Origin: Methylobacterium phyllostachyos
Lineage (GTDB): Bacteria; Pseudomonadota; Alphaproteobacteria; Rhizobiales; Beijerinckiaceae
Length of the DNA: 64,000 nucleotides
Direction of reading: 5' to 3'
Assembly (NCBI RefSeq): GCF_900103445.1
Contig: NZ_FNHS01000013.1
Location: forward strand, 124,001-188,000
Shown piece by piece: positions 36,365 to 44,219 of this stretch (position 1 is its first letter; every line of letters starts with the position of its first letter). The translations under genes and the position numbers were made by a program. The notes under the pieces were generated by a model, which was not told the DNA's origin, did not search any database, and saw only the letters and a program-made list of their open reading frames with translations.

Positions 36365-36982
36365 ATGCAGGACCTGGACAAGGCCTTGGCCGACATCGTG
36401 GCGATCCGCTCGCAGATCGCCAGGGATACGACCTTCCGCGGAGTCGGCGCGGCGACGATCGCCGCCACCGGTGGACTCGCCCTGGCCTGCGCGACGGGTC
36501 AAGCCCTGTGGCTCGGCGACCCGTCGGTCCGGACCGGCCTGTTCTTCGGCCTCTGGGTCGCGGCTGCCCTGGCGGCCTTCGCCATGATTGGGATCGAGGC
36601 GGTGCGGCGGACCCGCCGCCTGCATTCCGGCCTGGCCGACGCCATGGTGTGGAACGCCATCGAGGTCTTCCTACCGGCGGCCGGCGCCGGGGCCTGCCTT
36701 GCGCTGGTGATCGCCCGGTTCGCCCCTCAGGAGGTTTGGATGCTGCCGGGCCTCTGGCAGGTCCTGGTTGGGCTCGGCCTGTTCGCCTCGGCGCGCATCT
36801 TGCCGCGGGGCGTTCAGGGGGTTGGCGCCTGGTACCTGCTCGCCGGCCTCGGCGTGCTGGCCTTCTCGGCGGAGACGCGGCTGCTCTCCCCCTGGACCAT
36901 GGGGCTGCCCTTCCTGGTCGGTCAGACCTGGCTGGCTGCCATCGTTCACCACGGCGCCCGGGCCTACGATGATGGCCTCTGA
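36365..36982 (+). CDS. Multi-pass inner-membrane protein with a coupled regulator
   Basis: 205 residues from the ATG at 36365, start MQDLDKALADIVAIRSQIAR. A soluble N-terminal helix is followed by about five or six hydrophobic segments (GVGAATIAATGGLALACATG; TGLFFGLWVAAALAAFAMIG; IEVFLPAAGAGACLALVIAR; GLWQVLVGLGLFASARIL; WYLLAGLGVLAFSAE; MGLPFLVGQTWLAAIVHH). No catalytic motif is visible. Its stop overlaps the start of the winged-helix regulator gene, a pairing seen in several proteobacteria, where both parts are uncharacterised. Function is unknown; translational coupling suggests that the two proteins act together. Confidence 0.75.
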   Translation: MQDLDKALADIVAIRSQIARDTTFRGVGAATIAATGGLALACATGQALWLGDPSVRTGLFFGLWVAAALAAFAMIGIEAVRRTRRLHSGLADAMVWNAIEVFLPAAGAGACLALVIARFAPQEVWMLPGLWQVLVGLGLFASARILPRGVQGVGAWYLLAGLGVLAFSAETRLLSPWTMGLPFLVGQTWLAAIVHHGARAYDDGL

Positions 36983-37358
36983 TCGCGACGATGGCCGCTT
37001 CTCCTACGAGGGGCTGGACCGGATCATCCACGAGCGGGCGCGGCTCTCCGTACTGACCTCCCTGGTGGCTCACCCCAAGGGGCTGCCCTTCCCGGATCTG
37101 AAGCGCCTGTGCGGCCTGACCGATGGCAACCTGAGCCGACACCTCGCGGTTCTGAGTGAGGCGGACTTCGTGACCCTCCAGAAGGGGTTCGCGCAGAACC
37201 GCCCGCAGACGGTGTGCCAGCTGACCGCGAGCGGTCGGCAGCGCTTCATCGGCTATCTCGGCGTCCTGGAACAGGTGGTCCGCGACGCCGCGGAGGCCGC
37301 CGAGTCCGGGCCGGAAACGGGGCGACATGGCCTCGATCCGGCCACGAAACCGGCATGA
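36972..37358 (+). CDS. Winged-helix transcriptional regulator (ArsR/MarR-like)
   Basis: 128 residues. The DNA-binding winged helix spans about 15-95: LDRIIHERARLSVLTSLVAH, GLPFPDLKRLCGLTDGNLSR and HLAVLSEADFVTLQKGFAQN, with a wing ending QTVCQLTASGRQRFIGYL. This pattern (LIHExxRLxILxxL then LTDGNLSxHL) is typical of the transcriptional regulators that follow small membrane-protein genes. Two adjacent ATGs (36969, 36972) lie inside the upstream gene, an overlap of 11-14 bases. It may act on the palindrome at 36324-36338. Confidence 0.82.
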   Translation: MASDRDDGRFSYEGLDRIIHERARLSVLTSLVAHPKGLPFPDLKRLCGLTDGNLSRHLAVLSEADFVTLQKGFAQNRPQTVCQLTASGRQRFIGYLGVLEQVVRDAAEAAESGPETGRHGLDPATKPA

Positions 37359-37435
37359 GACCGTTTAATCATTCCAAGATTGTTCATGCCGCCCCGATAA
37401 ACTTCACCGATACGCTCTGGCCGGGAGACGATACG

Positions 37436-38161
37436 ATGCACAGTGAGGCGGCGCCGAAGGCCCTGCACGCCGCGATCATCATGGACGGCAACGGGCGCTG
37501 GGCGACGCAGCGCGGCCTGCCCCGGCTCGCCGGACATCATCGGGGCGTCGAGGCGATCCGGCGGACCGCCGAGGCCTGCCCGGATCTCGGCATCGGCACG
37601 CTGACCCTCTACGCCTTCTCGGCCGACAACTGGCAGCGCCCAGCCGAGGAGGTCGGCGGGTTGATGCGCCTCCTGCGCTCTTACCTGCGCAACGAGACCC
37701 AGCGGCTCGCCCGCACCGGCACGCGGCTCAGCGTCGTGGGCCGTCGCGACCGGCTCCCGACGGGCATCCCAGAAGCGATCGCGGCCGCGGAGGCCGCCAC
37801 CGCGGCGGGGACCCGCCTGCACCTGCGGATCTGCGTCGACTATTCCGCCCGCGACGCGATCATCGCGGCGGCGCGACGCCTCCAGGGTGAGGAGGCCGTG
37901 ACGCGCGAGGATTTTGGGGCGCTGGTGGCGGGGGAGATGCACGGCTCGCCTGTCGAGGTCGATCTGCTGATCCGTACCGGGGGCGAGCAGCGCCTGTCCG
38001 ACTTCCTGCTGTGGGAGGCGGCCTATGCCGAGCTGCACTTCACCGAGCGGATGTGGCCCGATTTCGGACCCGAAGATCTCGCCGCCGCCATGGCGGAGTT
38101 CCAGCGCCGGGAACGCCGGTTCGGCGGCCTGAAGACCGCGGCGGTCCCGGCGGCGGCCTGA
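37436..38161 (+). CDS. uppS: Isoprenyl transferase (undecaprenyl diphosphate synthase)
   Basis: 241 residues with the Z-prenyltransferase motifs: AIIMDGNGRWATQRG (D17 catalytic), GHHRGVEAIRRTAEACPDLG, LTLYAFSADNWQRPAEEVGG and LLIRTGGEQRLSDFLLWEAA with YAELHFTERMWPDF. It makes C55 undecaprenyl diphosphate for cell-envelope glycans. Chromosomal uppS is usually next to cdsA, dxr and the BAM genes; here it stands beside coaBC and a membrane protein/regulator pair. It may therefore be a second copy or a rearranged single one. Coding begins 78 bases after the regulator stop. The cytosolic enzyme is soluble, as expected. Confidence 0.92.
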   Translation: MHSEAAPKALHAAIIMDGNGRWATQRGLPRLAGHHRGVEAIRRTAEACPDLGIGTLTLYAFSADNWQRPAEEVGGLMRLLRSYLRNETQRLARTGTRLSVVGRRDRLPTGIPEAIAAAEAATAAGTRLHLRICVDYSARDAIIAAARRLQGEEAVTREDFGALVAGEMHGSPVEVDLLIRTGGEQRLSDFLLWEAAYAELHFTERMWPDFGPEDLAAAMAEFQRRERRFGGLKTAAVPAAA

Positions 38162-38205
38162 GCGGCGCTTGACGAGCGCCTGAAGCCGCGCAGAGGGTTT
38201 CTGCC

Positions 38206-39426
38206 ATGAACGAGACCCTTGCCGACCGTCGCATCCTCCTCGTCATCGGCGGGGGCATCGCGGCCTACAAGGCCCTCGACCTGATCCGGCGCCTGCGCGA
38301 GCGCGGCGCCAGCGTCTGTCCGGTCCTGACCCAGGGGGCGCAGGAATTCGTCACGCCGCTGGCCGCCGCGGCGCTCGCGGGCGAGCGCGCCCATACCGAC
38401 CTGTTCGACCGCGCCAGCGAAGCCGAGATCGGCCATATCAAGCTCGCCCGGCAGGCTGACGCCGTGGTGGTGGCGCCCGCCACCGCCAACCTGATGGCCC
38501 GGGTGGCGGGCGGCCACGCGGCGGACCTCGCCACGACGATCCTGCTGGCCACGACCCTGCCGATCCTGATCGCGCCGGCCATGAACGTGCAGATGTGGGC
38601 GCACCCAGCGACCCGCCGCAACCGCGCGACCCTGGAGGGCGACGGTGTTCACATCGTCGGCCCCAATGCCGGCCGGATGGCCGAGCCCGAGACCGGCCCC
38701 GGCCGCATGGCCGAGCCCCACGAGATCGCCGACGCGTTGGAGCGGATGCTGGGCGTGGGCGCTGACCGCCCCCTCGCCGGCCGGCGCGTGCTGGTGACTT
38801 CCGGCCCGACCCACGAGCCGATCGACCCGGTGCGCTACATCGCCAACCGCTCCTCCGGCCGCCAGGGCCACGCCATCGCGCAGGCCGCCGCGCGGGCGGG
38901 TGCTTCCGTGACGCTGATCTCCGGGCCGGTGGCGATCCCGGACCCGCCGGGCGTCGCTGTCATCCGGGTGGAGACAGCCCGGGAGATGCTGGAGGCCGTC
39001 GAGGCTGCGATGCCCGCCGACATCGCGATCTTCGCCGCCGCGGTGGCGGATTGGCGGCCCGAGCAGGAGGCCGGCGCCAAGAAGATCAAGAAGGACGGCA
39101 CCGGCCCCGCGCCGCTGGCGCTCGCCGAGAACCCCGACATCCTGGCCACGATCGCGCGCAAGACGGTCGGGCGCCCGCCCCTGGTGGTCGGGTTCGCGGC
39201 CGAGACCGACACGGTGCTGGACCATGCCCGGGCCAAGATCGCCCGCAAGGGTTGCGACCTGATCGTGGCCAACGACGTCTCGGCGGCGGGGGGCGTGATG
39301 GGCGGGCTTGAGAATACGGTCCACCTGATCCACCGCGACGGCGCGGTGGAGACCTGGCCGCGTCTCAGCAAGGACGAGGTTGCCCGGCGGCTGGTGGTGT
39401 ATCTCGCGGGTATGGTGGCGGGGTGA
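38206..39426 (+). CDS. coaBC: Bifunctional phosphopantothenoylcysteine synthetase/decarboxylase
   Basis: 406 residues. The CoaC half has the flavoprotein motifs GGGIAAYKALDLIRRL, GHIKLARQADAVVVAPATAN (H77) and PAMNVQMW (N127). The CoaB half starts near 190 with VLVTSGPTHEPIDPVRYIAN, RSSGRQGHAIAQAA, FAAAVADWRPEQEAGAKKIK and IVANDVSAAGGVMGG. It makes 4'-phosphopantetheine for coenzyme A. The E. coli active-site cysteine in the CoaC flap is replaced here: GRMAEPETGPGRM has Glu160 at that place. Some other lineages also lack it, so the protein should still work. Probably cotranscribed with uppS (44-base gap). Confidence 0.95.
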   Translation: MNETLADRRILLVIGGGIAAYKALDLIRRLRERGASVCPVLTQGAQEFVTPLAAAALAGERAHTDLFDRASEAEIGHIKLARQADAVVVAPATANLMARVAGGHAADLATTILLATTLPILIAPAMNVQMWAHPATRRNRATLEGDGVHIVGPNAGRMAEPETGPGRMAEPHEIADALERMLGVGADRPLAGRRVLVTSGPTHEPIDPVRYIANRSSGRQGHAIAQAAARAGASVTLISGPVAIPDPPGVAVIRVETAREMLEAVEAAMPADIAIFAAAVADWRPEQEAGAKKIKKDGTGPAPLALAENPDILATIARKTVGRPPLVVGFAAETDTVLDHARAKIARKGCDLIVANDVSAAGGVMGGLENTVHLIHRDGAVETWPRLSKDEVARRLVVYLAGMVAG

Positions 39427-39751
39427 GGCCACCTTTTTCAGAGGCGCTTGCCAGATCGGAATGCGCTGATCCCTTTCCCGGGCGCGTGCAGCGGCAGCGG
39501 AAGGCGGCACGGGAGCCAGCAGAAGACTTCGCGAAGCGTCTCCTTACAATCAGGCTGTGCCGCGTGCGCGGCGCTCTTCGCATTGGGGCCCCGGATTAGG
39601 GTCCGCTGCGCTGCACCTGTCCGGGAAAAGGCGGCGGTATGCGCCGATTTGCGTTGCGCCCAAAAAAGCGCTGCCCTGGCCTCAACCGGTGCGAGTCGCT
39701 AGAAGGCGCGGCGACGGCCGGCGCGCATGGCGCCGGTTCCAGGGAGAAACC
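39427..39751. other. Gap of 325 bases without a recognisable gene
   Basis: Between coaBC and the FKBP gene. I see no conserved ORF, tRNA or repeat. It includes a short palindrome CTTCGCGAAG near 39527-39536 and a purine-rich GGGAGAAACC just before the FKBP start at 39752, which serves as its ribosome binding site. Promoter elements for the FKBP/jetA genes are probably here but none can be called with confidence. Confidence 0.5.
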
Positions 39752-40168
39752 ATGCCTCGCCTGTCCCTTATCGCCGGAGCCGCGTTGATCGCCATGAGCA
39801 CTGCCGCCACTGCCGAGACCGTCACGCTGCCCTCCGGGCTGAAGTATCAGGACGAGGTCGTCGGGACCGGGCCCGAGCCGAAGCCCGGCCAGCAGGTCAC
39901 CGTCCAGTATACCGGCTGGCTCGACGAGGGTGGCAAGAAGGGCAAGAAGTTCGATTCCTCCCGCGACCGCAACCAGCCCTTCTCGTTCCCCCTCGGCGCC
40001 GGCCAAGTGATCAAGGGCTGGGACGAGGGCGTCGCCACCATGAAGGTGGGCGGCAAGCGTACCCTGATCATCCCGCCGCAGCTCGGCTACGGCGCCCGGG
40101 GCGCCGGCGGCGTCATCCCGCCGAACGCCACCCTGATCTTCGACGTCGAACTCCTCGGCGCGAAGTAA
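39752..40168 (+). CDS. Periplasmic FKBP-type peptidyl-prolyl isomerase
   Basis: 138 residues with a signal peptide ([20 protein letters not shown] then AETV). A single FKBP domain follows: [91 protein letters not shown] and [12 protein letters not shown]. All main FKBP active-site aromatic positions are kept. It catalyses proline isomerisation during folding of exported proteins. It starts at the ATG at 39752 with GGGAGAA upstream. It lies 35 bases before jetA on the same strand, but a functional link is doubtful. Confidence 0.93.
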   Translation: MPRLSLIAGAALIAMSTAATAETVTLPSGLKYQDEVVGTGPEPKPGQQVTVQYTGWLDEGGKKGKKFDSSRDRNQPFSFPLGAGQVIKGWDEGVATMKVGGKRTLIIPPQLGYGARGAGGVIPPNATLIFDVELLGAK

Positions 40169-40203
40169 GGTCACGGCTGCGCGACGGCGGAAGTTCCAAA
40201 GGA

Positions 40204-41574
40204 ATGCTGTTCGCGCAGCTGCCCGACGAGCTGTTCAAGCCGCTGGCTTCTCCGAGCCGCGGCTTCAACGCAGCCCTGTTGCTGCACCTGCACCGGCGGG
40301 TCCTCGGGGCCGAGCCGGTGCGCAAGGCCGAACTTTTGGCCGAGATCGGCGACTTCGCCGCGGGCTGGAGCGATCCCGAGGTCAGCGGCGACGAGCCGAT
40401 CTCGGCCGATCCCACCGAGCGCCGCACCGCCCTCTATCGCCGCCTGCTCGACACCGGCTGGCTGATCGAGCGCCGCGAGCGCTACGTGCCGGTGGTCGAG
40501 TTCGACCCCGAGGCGCGGCTTCTGCTCGAAGAGCTGTCCCGGCTCGAACGGGGCGAGACCCGCTCGTATGGCGGCGCCGTGCTGGAGGTGCTGGGCGGGC
40601 TGGAGAGCGCCCTGTCGGATCCTGGCAGCCGCTCCGAGGCGCTGGCGAATGCCGCCCGGGCGGCGGCGGCGTTCCTGGCCCATGTGCGCGGGCTGGCCGC
40701 CGGCATGCGCAAGGTCGAGGAGCGCATCCTGCGCGAGCCCGACCGGGCCAAGACCTTCCGGCTGTTCTTCGAGGATTTCGTCGAGCGCCACCTGATCAGC
40801 GACTACCGGACGCTGCACACGCGCTTCAACCCGTTCCGCTTTCGCGCCAGCGTAGTGCGCGAGGCCGGCCGGGCTTTGCGCGACGCTCTGACGGTCCGGG
40901 CGCTGGCCGAGGGCCTGATCCGCGAGGGCCGCAGCCCCGATCTCGACGCCGCCCAGCGGGCGGTGCGCGCCGATCTCGCCCAGATCCTCACGGTGTTCGA
41001 GGGGCTCGACAACCACCTCGACGCGGTCGATGCCGTGGTGGCGCGGCTGGAGCGCCGGATTGCCGCCGCCCTGCATATCATGGACCGGCCGGATCCCGGC
41101 GGCGTCGAGCGCGCTGCCGCGATGCTGCGCGCGGTCGGCGGTTCCGAGATCGCCCCCGACGTCCCGACCGATGTCTCGCTGCTGCGCCCGCCGATCGGCC
41201 ACGCCCATCTCCAGGTGCCGCGGGCGCGCAAAGCCGCAATCGACATGGAGCCCCTCCCCGACATCGAGGACGATCCCGTGGTCGATGCCTTCGCGGCCGC
41301 CAAGGCGGAGTTCCGCCGCCGCACCACCGTGACCCCGGAGAGCATGACGGCCTTCGTGGAGGCCCGGCTCGGCAAGGCGGTGCGGCTGCGCGGATCGCAG
41401 ATCGCGATCGCCGACGTCGACGACTTCATCGTGTTCCAGCGCCTGCGCGAGATCGACGTGCTGTTCGACGCGCAACTCGGCGCGCGCTACGCCCTCACCC
41501 GGCTGCCCGAGCGCGTCGCCAACGGCTGGCTCGATTGTCCGGATTTCCTGCTGGAGCGGCGCCCCGGTGCTTGA
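40204..41574 (+). CDS. jetA: Wadjet/Mks condensin kleisin subunit JetA (MksF-like)
   Basis: 456 residues, start MLFAQLPDELFKPLASPSRG, with AAAGGA just upstream. It matches the JetA/MksF family by its N-terminal winged-helix start (FNAALLLHLHRRVLGAEPVR then YRRLLDTGWLIERRERYVPV) and a long helical middle (FEDFVERHLISDYRTLHTRF then ALAEGLIREGRS). MksF is the kleisin that bridges the SMC heads of JetC; with JetB it regulates loop extrusion. In Wadjet systems JetABC detect small circular plasmids and JetD cuts them. JetB overlaps its 3' end by 8 bases. No jetD gene is nearby, so a Mks-like chromosome function is possible. Confidence 0.85.
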   Translation: MLFAQLPDELFKPLASPSRGFNAALLLHLHRRVLGAEPVRKAELLAEIGDFAAGWSDPEVSGDEPISADPTERRTALYRRLLDTGWLIERRERYVPVVEFDPEARLLLEELSRLERGETRSYGGAVLEVLGGLESALSDPGSRSEALANAARAAAAFLAHVRGLAAGMRKVEERILREPDRAKTFRLFFEDFVERHLISDYRTLHTRFNPFRFRASVVREAGRALRDALTVRALAEGLIREGRSPDLDAAQRAVRADLAQILTVFEGLDNHLDAVDAVVARLERRIAAALHIMDRPDPGGVERAAAMLRAVGGSEIAPDVPTDVSLLRPPIGHAHLQVPRARKAAIDMEPLPDIEDDPVVDAFAAAKAEFRRRTTVTPESMTAFVEARLGKAVRLRGSQIAIADVDDFIVFQRLREIDVLFDAQLGARYALTRLPERVANGWLDCPDFLLERRPGA

Positions 41575-42193
41575 CGGTTTCCGCGCCATCATCGACGGCG
41601 ACGAGCCCGCGCCCCCCGGCGCCCGGGCACCTGACGCCGAGGAACTCAGCCGCGCCCTCCAAGTGCTGCTGAAGGGACAGGTGATCTACGCCGACACCCC
41701 AAATATCGGCCGCTCCTACGAGCTCGCCCGGCACTACGCGCCGTTCTTCACCGATTACTTCGCCTGCCTCGGCTACGCGCTGACCGTCTCGCACCGCGAC
41801 CAGATGGTCTCGCTGAGCCCGGCCGCCGATGCGCCGCGTCATGACATCATGTCGGAGCGCCTGCGCAAGGACGAGACCCTGGTGCTGCTGGCGCTCCGGC
41901 TCCTCTACGAGGAGGGTCTGCGCGACCACCGCGTCGGCACGGACGGGATCGTCGAGTGCACCACCGACGAGATCGTGGAAAAAATCCGGACGGTCGCCCG
42001 CAACGAGCCCCCCGAGGAGGGCCGGCTCGCCGACATCCTGCGGCTCTACGCGCGGCGCGGCGGCCTGCGGCTCGGCGAGCGCGACCGGGTCGAGCGGGTG
42101 ACGCCGCTCGCGCTCCTGCCGGGTGTGGCGGTGCTGGCCTCGGATGCGTGGCTGGAGCGCCTGCGGGCCTGGACCGAGGCCGGGGAGACTTGA
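41567..42193 (+). CDS. jetB: Wadjet/Mks condensin KITE subunit JetB (MksE-like)
   Basis: 208 residues, GTG start overlapping the jetA end by 8 bases. Features of the DUF4194/JetB-MksE family are ELSRALQVLLKGQVIYADTP, GRSYELARHYAPFFTDYFAC, LTVSHRDQMVSLSP and LRKDETLVLLALRLLYEEGL, followed by a winged-helix-like part (EIVEKIRTVARNEPPEEGRL, DILRLYARRGGLRLGE). KITE proteins dimerise and bind the kleisin MksF. The gene is followed by a dispersed repeat and then by an oppositely oriented chemoreceptor gene, so the expected next gene, jetC, is displaced by about 2 kb. Confidence 0.85.
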   Translation: MLDGFRAIIDGDEPAPPGARAPDAEELSRALQVLLKGQVIYADTPNIGRSYELARHYAPFFTDYFACLGYALTVSHRDQMVSLSPAADAPRHDIMSERLRKDETLVLLALRLLYEEGLRDHRVGTDGIVECTTDEIVEKIRTVARNEPPEEGRLADILRLYARRGGLRLGERDRVERVTPLALLPGVAVLASDAWLERLRAWTEAGET

Positions 42194-42224
42194 GACCGTC
42201 TTCCGGCTGATCAGTTCGGCGCCG

Positions 42225-42317
42225 CCGTCTTTGCGAGCGGAGCGAAGCAATCCCGTTGGCTCCGCGATTGCCGGCGTCGCGCTGCCCTGGGTCACTACGC
42301 TTCGCTCGTGATGACGG
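42225..42317. repeat. Dispersed imperfect palindrome, copy B
   Basis: 93 bases; ends CCGTCTTTGCGAGCG (left) and CTCGTGATGACGG (right) are inverted. It shares GCGAAGCAATCC, CCCTGGGTC and its ends and length with copy A (17151-17242). It lies just after jetB and just before the 3' end of the chemoreceptor gene, exactly at the point where the condensin operon is interrupted, and might have served as a recombination site. Confidence 0.78.
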
Positions 42318-42369
42318 CGTGGGATTCTTCGACCGAAGCGTTCAGCCGGAAACCGCGCGGGCGGCCCGA

Positions 42370-44046
42370 TCAGGCCGCCCGCACCGTCGCGAGAAAATGC
42401 TCGACCTCGCTCCCGAGCCGGGCCGCCTGCTCGGCCATCGCGGAGGCCGCGCGCAGCACCTGCCCGGCCGCCGCGCCGGTCTCGTCGGCGGCGCCCGCGA
42501 CCTCCGTGATGTTGTCCGTGACGGCGCCAGTCCCGGCCGCCGCCTGGGCGACGTTGCGGACGATCTCCTGCGTGGCCGCCCCCTGTTGCGCCACCGCGCT
42601 GGCGATCGTGGTCGCTGTGGCGTTGATCTCGCGGATCCGCCCGGCGATGCCGTCGATGGCGCGGACGGCGTGGTCGGTCGAACCCTGAATCTGGCCGATC
42701 TGCCGACTGATCTCCCCGGTGGCCTTCGCGGTCTGCTCGGCGAGCTGCTTCACCTCGGCGGCGACCACCGCGAACCCCTTGCCGGCATCCCCGGCCCGGG
42801 CCGCCTCGATGGTCGCGTTCAAGGCCAGCAGATTGGTCTGCCCGGCGATCTCCGAGATCAGCGTCACGACCTCCCGGATCGACCGGGCTCCGGTGCTCAG
42901 CTCCTGCACCAGGCCGGTGGTCGCCCCCGCCTCACGGACCGCGACCTGCGCCAGATCCGCCGAGGCCACCACCTGCCGGCCGATCTCGTCCACCGAGGAG
43001 CCGAGTTCCTCGGCCGCCGCCGCCACGGTGTTGACGTTGGCGGCGGCCTCGGCGGCAGCCGCGCGCGCGTCGCCGGAGCGGTCGGCCGTCCGGGTCGCCG
43101 TCGCGGTGAGCGCCTGGGCTGTCGCCTGGAGCTGCGTCGCCGCCGCCGTGACCGTGCGGACGATGCCGCCGATGGCGGCCTCGAACCGCGCCGCGAGGTC
43201 GCGCATCCCTTGCCGGCGCTGCCCCTCGGCTTCCGTGCGGGCGCGCGCTGCCTCGGCCTCCAGGGTGCGGGTCTGGATCAGGTTCTGCCGGAAGACCTGC
43301 ACGGCCGCCGCCATGGCGCCGATCTCGTCCCGGCGCCCCACATAGGGCACCGCCGAGTCCGTATCGCCGCCCGCGAGCCGGCGCATGGCGTCGGTCATCA
43401 CGGTGATGGGCCGCGAGACCCCGAGCAGCGCGTACAGCATGGCGCCCAGCCCGACCGCCAGCATGCCGGCCAGGATCGCAACGGTCATCGTGACTGCGCT
43501 GGCCTGACTTTCCCGGGCGGACCGGCCGGCCTCTTCGACGGCTTTGACATGTCGTTCCACCAGGGCGTGCGCGGCCTTCGCGACGTCCTGGTAACGGGCA
43601 TTCATGGCCCCCCGGTAATAGGACATCGCCGCCTCGCGCTGGCTGAGGCTCATCCCGCGCAGCCGCTCCCAAGCGTAGTGCTGGGCCTTCAGCTTGGCGA
43701 CCAGGGTGTCGTAGAGCGCCTGCTCGTCCGGCGTGGTGATCCGAGCCTTGTAGGCCTCGACCCGGGCAGCCTGATCCTTCAGCATCTCCTCAACCGCCGC
43801 GCGGCCCGCATCGCGCTCGGCCTCCGTGTCCGCCGTGGCGACGCGCACCTGCAGCAGACGCGCTTTCACAGTCAGCGCGCTGATGGTTTCCGCCGCATCC
43901 AAGGACGGCATCGCCCGATCGAGCAGCTCGGTCAATTGATGATCGACGAATTTCATTCGCACGATCGTCATTCCACCCTGTATCGCGGCTGCGATAAGCA
44001 GAAACAGGAACAGGCTGCTAAGTTTTGTTTTTATGCTTGCACGCAT
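42370..44046 (-). CDS. Methyl-accepting chemotaxis protein
   Basis: 558 residues from the ATG at 44046 (a GTG at 44076 would add ten). TM1 is [20 protein letters not shown]; a periplasmic four-helix-bundle-like sensor (about 30-185) follows, then TM2 [20 protein letters not shown] and a HAMP segment ([20 protein letters not shown]). The cytoplasmic signalling domain holds [20 protein letters not shown] and [20 protein letters not shown]. It is a transmembrane chemoreceptor for an unknown ligand, feeding CheA/CheW. The gene is inverted between jetB and jetC, an unusual place for a chemoreceptor, suggesting an insertion or rearrangement. Confidence 0.93.
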   Translation of the reverse strand: MRASIKTKLSSLFLFLLIAAAIQGGMTIVRMKFVDHQLTELLDRAMPSLDAAETISALTVKARLLQVRVATADTEAERDAGRAAVEEMLKDQAARVEAYKARITTPDEQALYDTLVAKLKAQHYAWERLRGMSLSQREAAMSYYRGAMNARYQDVAKAAHALVERHVKAVEEAGRSARESQASAVTMTVAILAGMLAVGLGAMLYALLGVSRPITVMTDAMRRLAGGDTDSAVPYVGRRDEIGAMAAAVQVFRQNLIQTRTLEAEAARARTEAEGQRRQGMRDLAARFEAAIGGIVRTVTAAATQLQATAQALTATATRTADRSGDARAAAAEAAANVNTVAAAAEELGSSVDEIGRQVVASADLAQVAVREAGATTGLVQELSTGARSIREVVTLISEIAGQTNLLALNATIEAARAGDAGKGFAVVAAEVKQLAEQTAKATGEISRQIGQIQGSTDHAVRAIDGIAGRIREINATATTIASAVAQQGAATQEIVRNVAQAAAGTGAVTDNITEVAGAADETGAAAGQVLRAASAMAEQAARLGSEVEHFLATVRAA

Positions 44047-44219
44047 AGTCTTGTCAGTTCTCTGGGCCTCGGTCACGATACCGGGGGTGTCGGCGCGAGC
44101 AAGCTGGCAGTTCGCGCAGAACTTGATTCGTTACGGCCTCTGTCACCGGCTTGCATACGCCGCCGAGTCCGGCCAACTGGGCCCGTTGATTTCCGAATCC
44201 GGGCCGGCTCACTGACATC

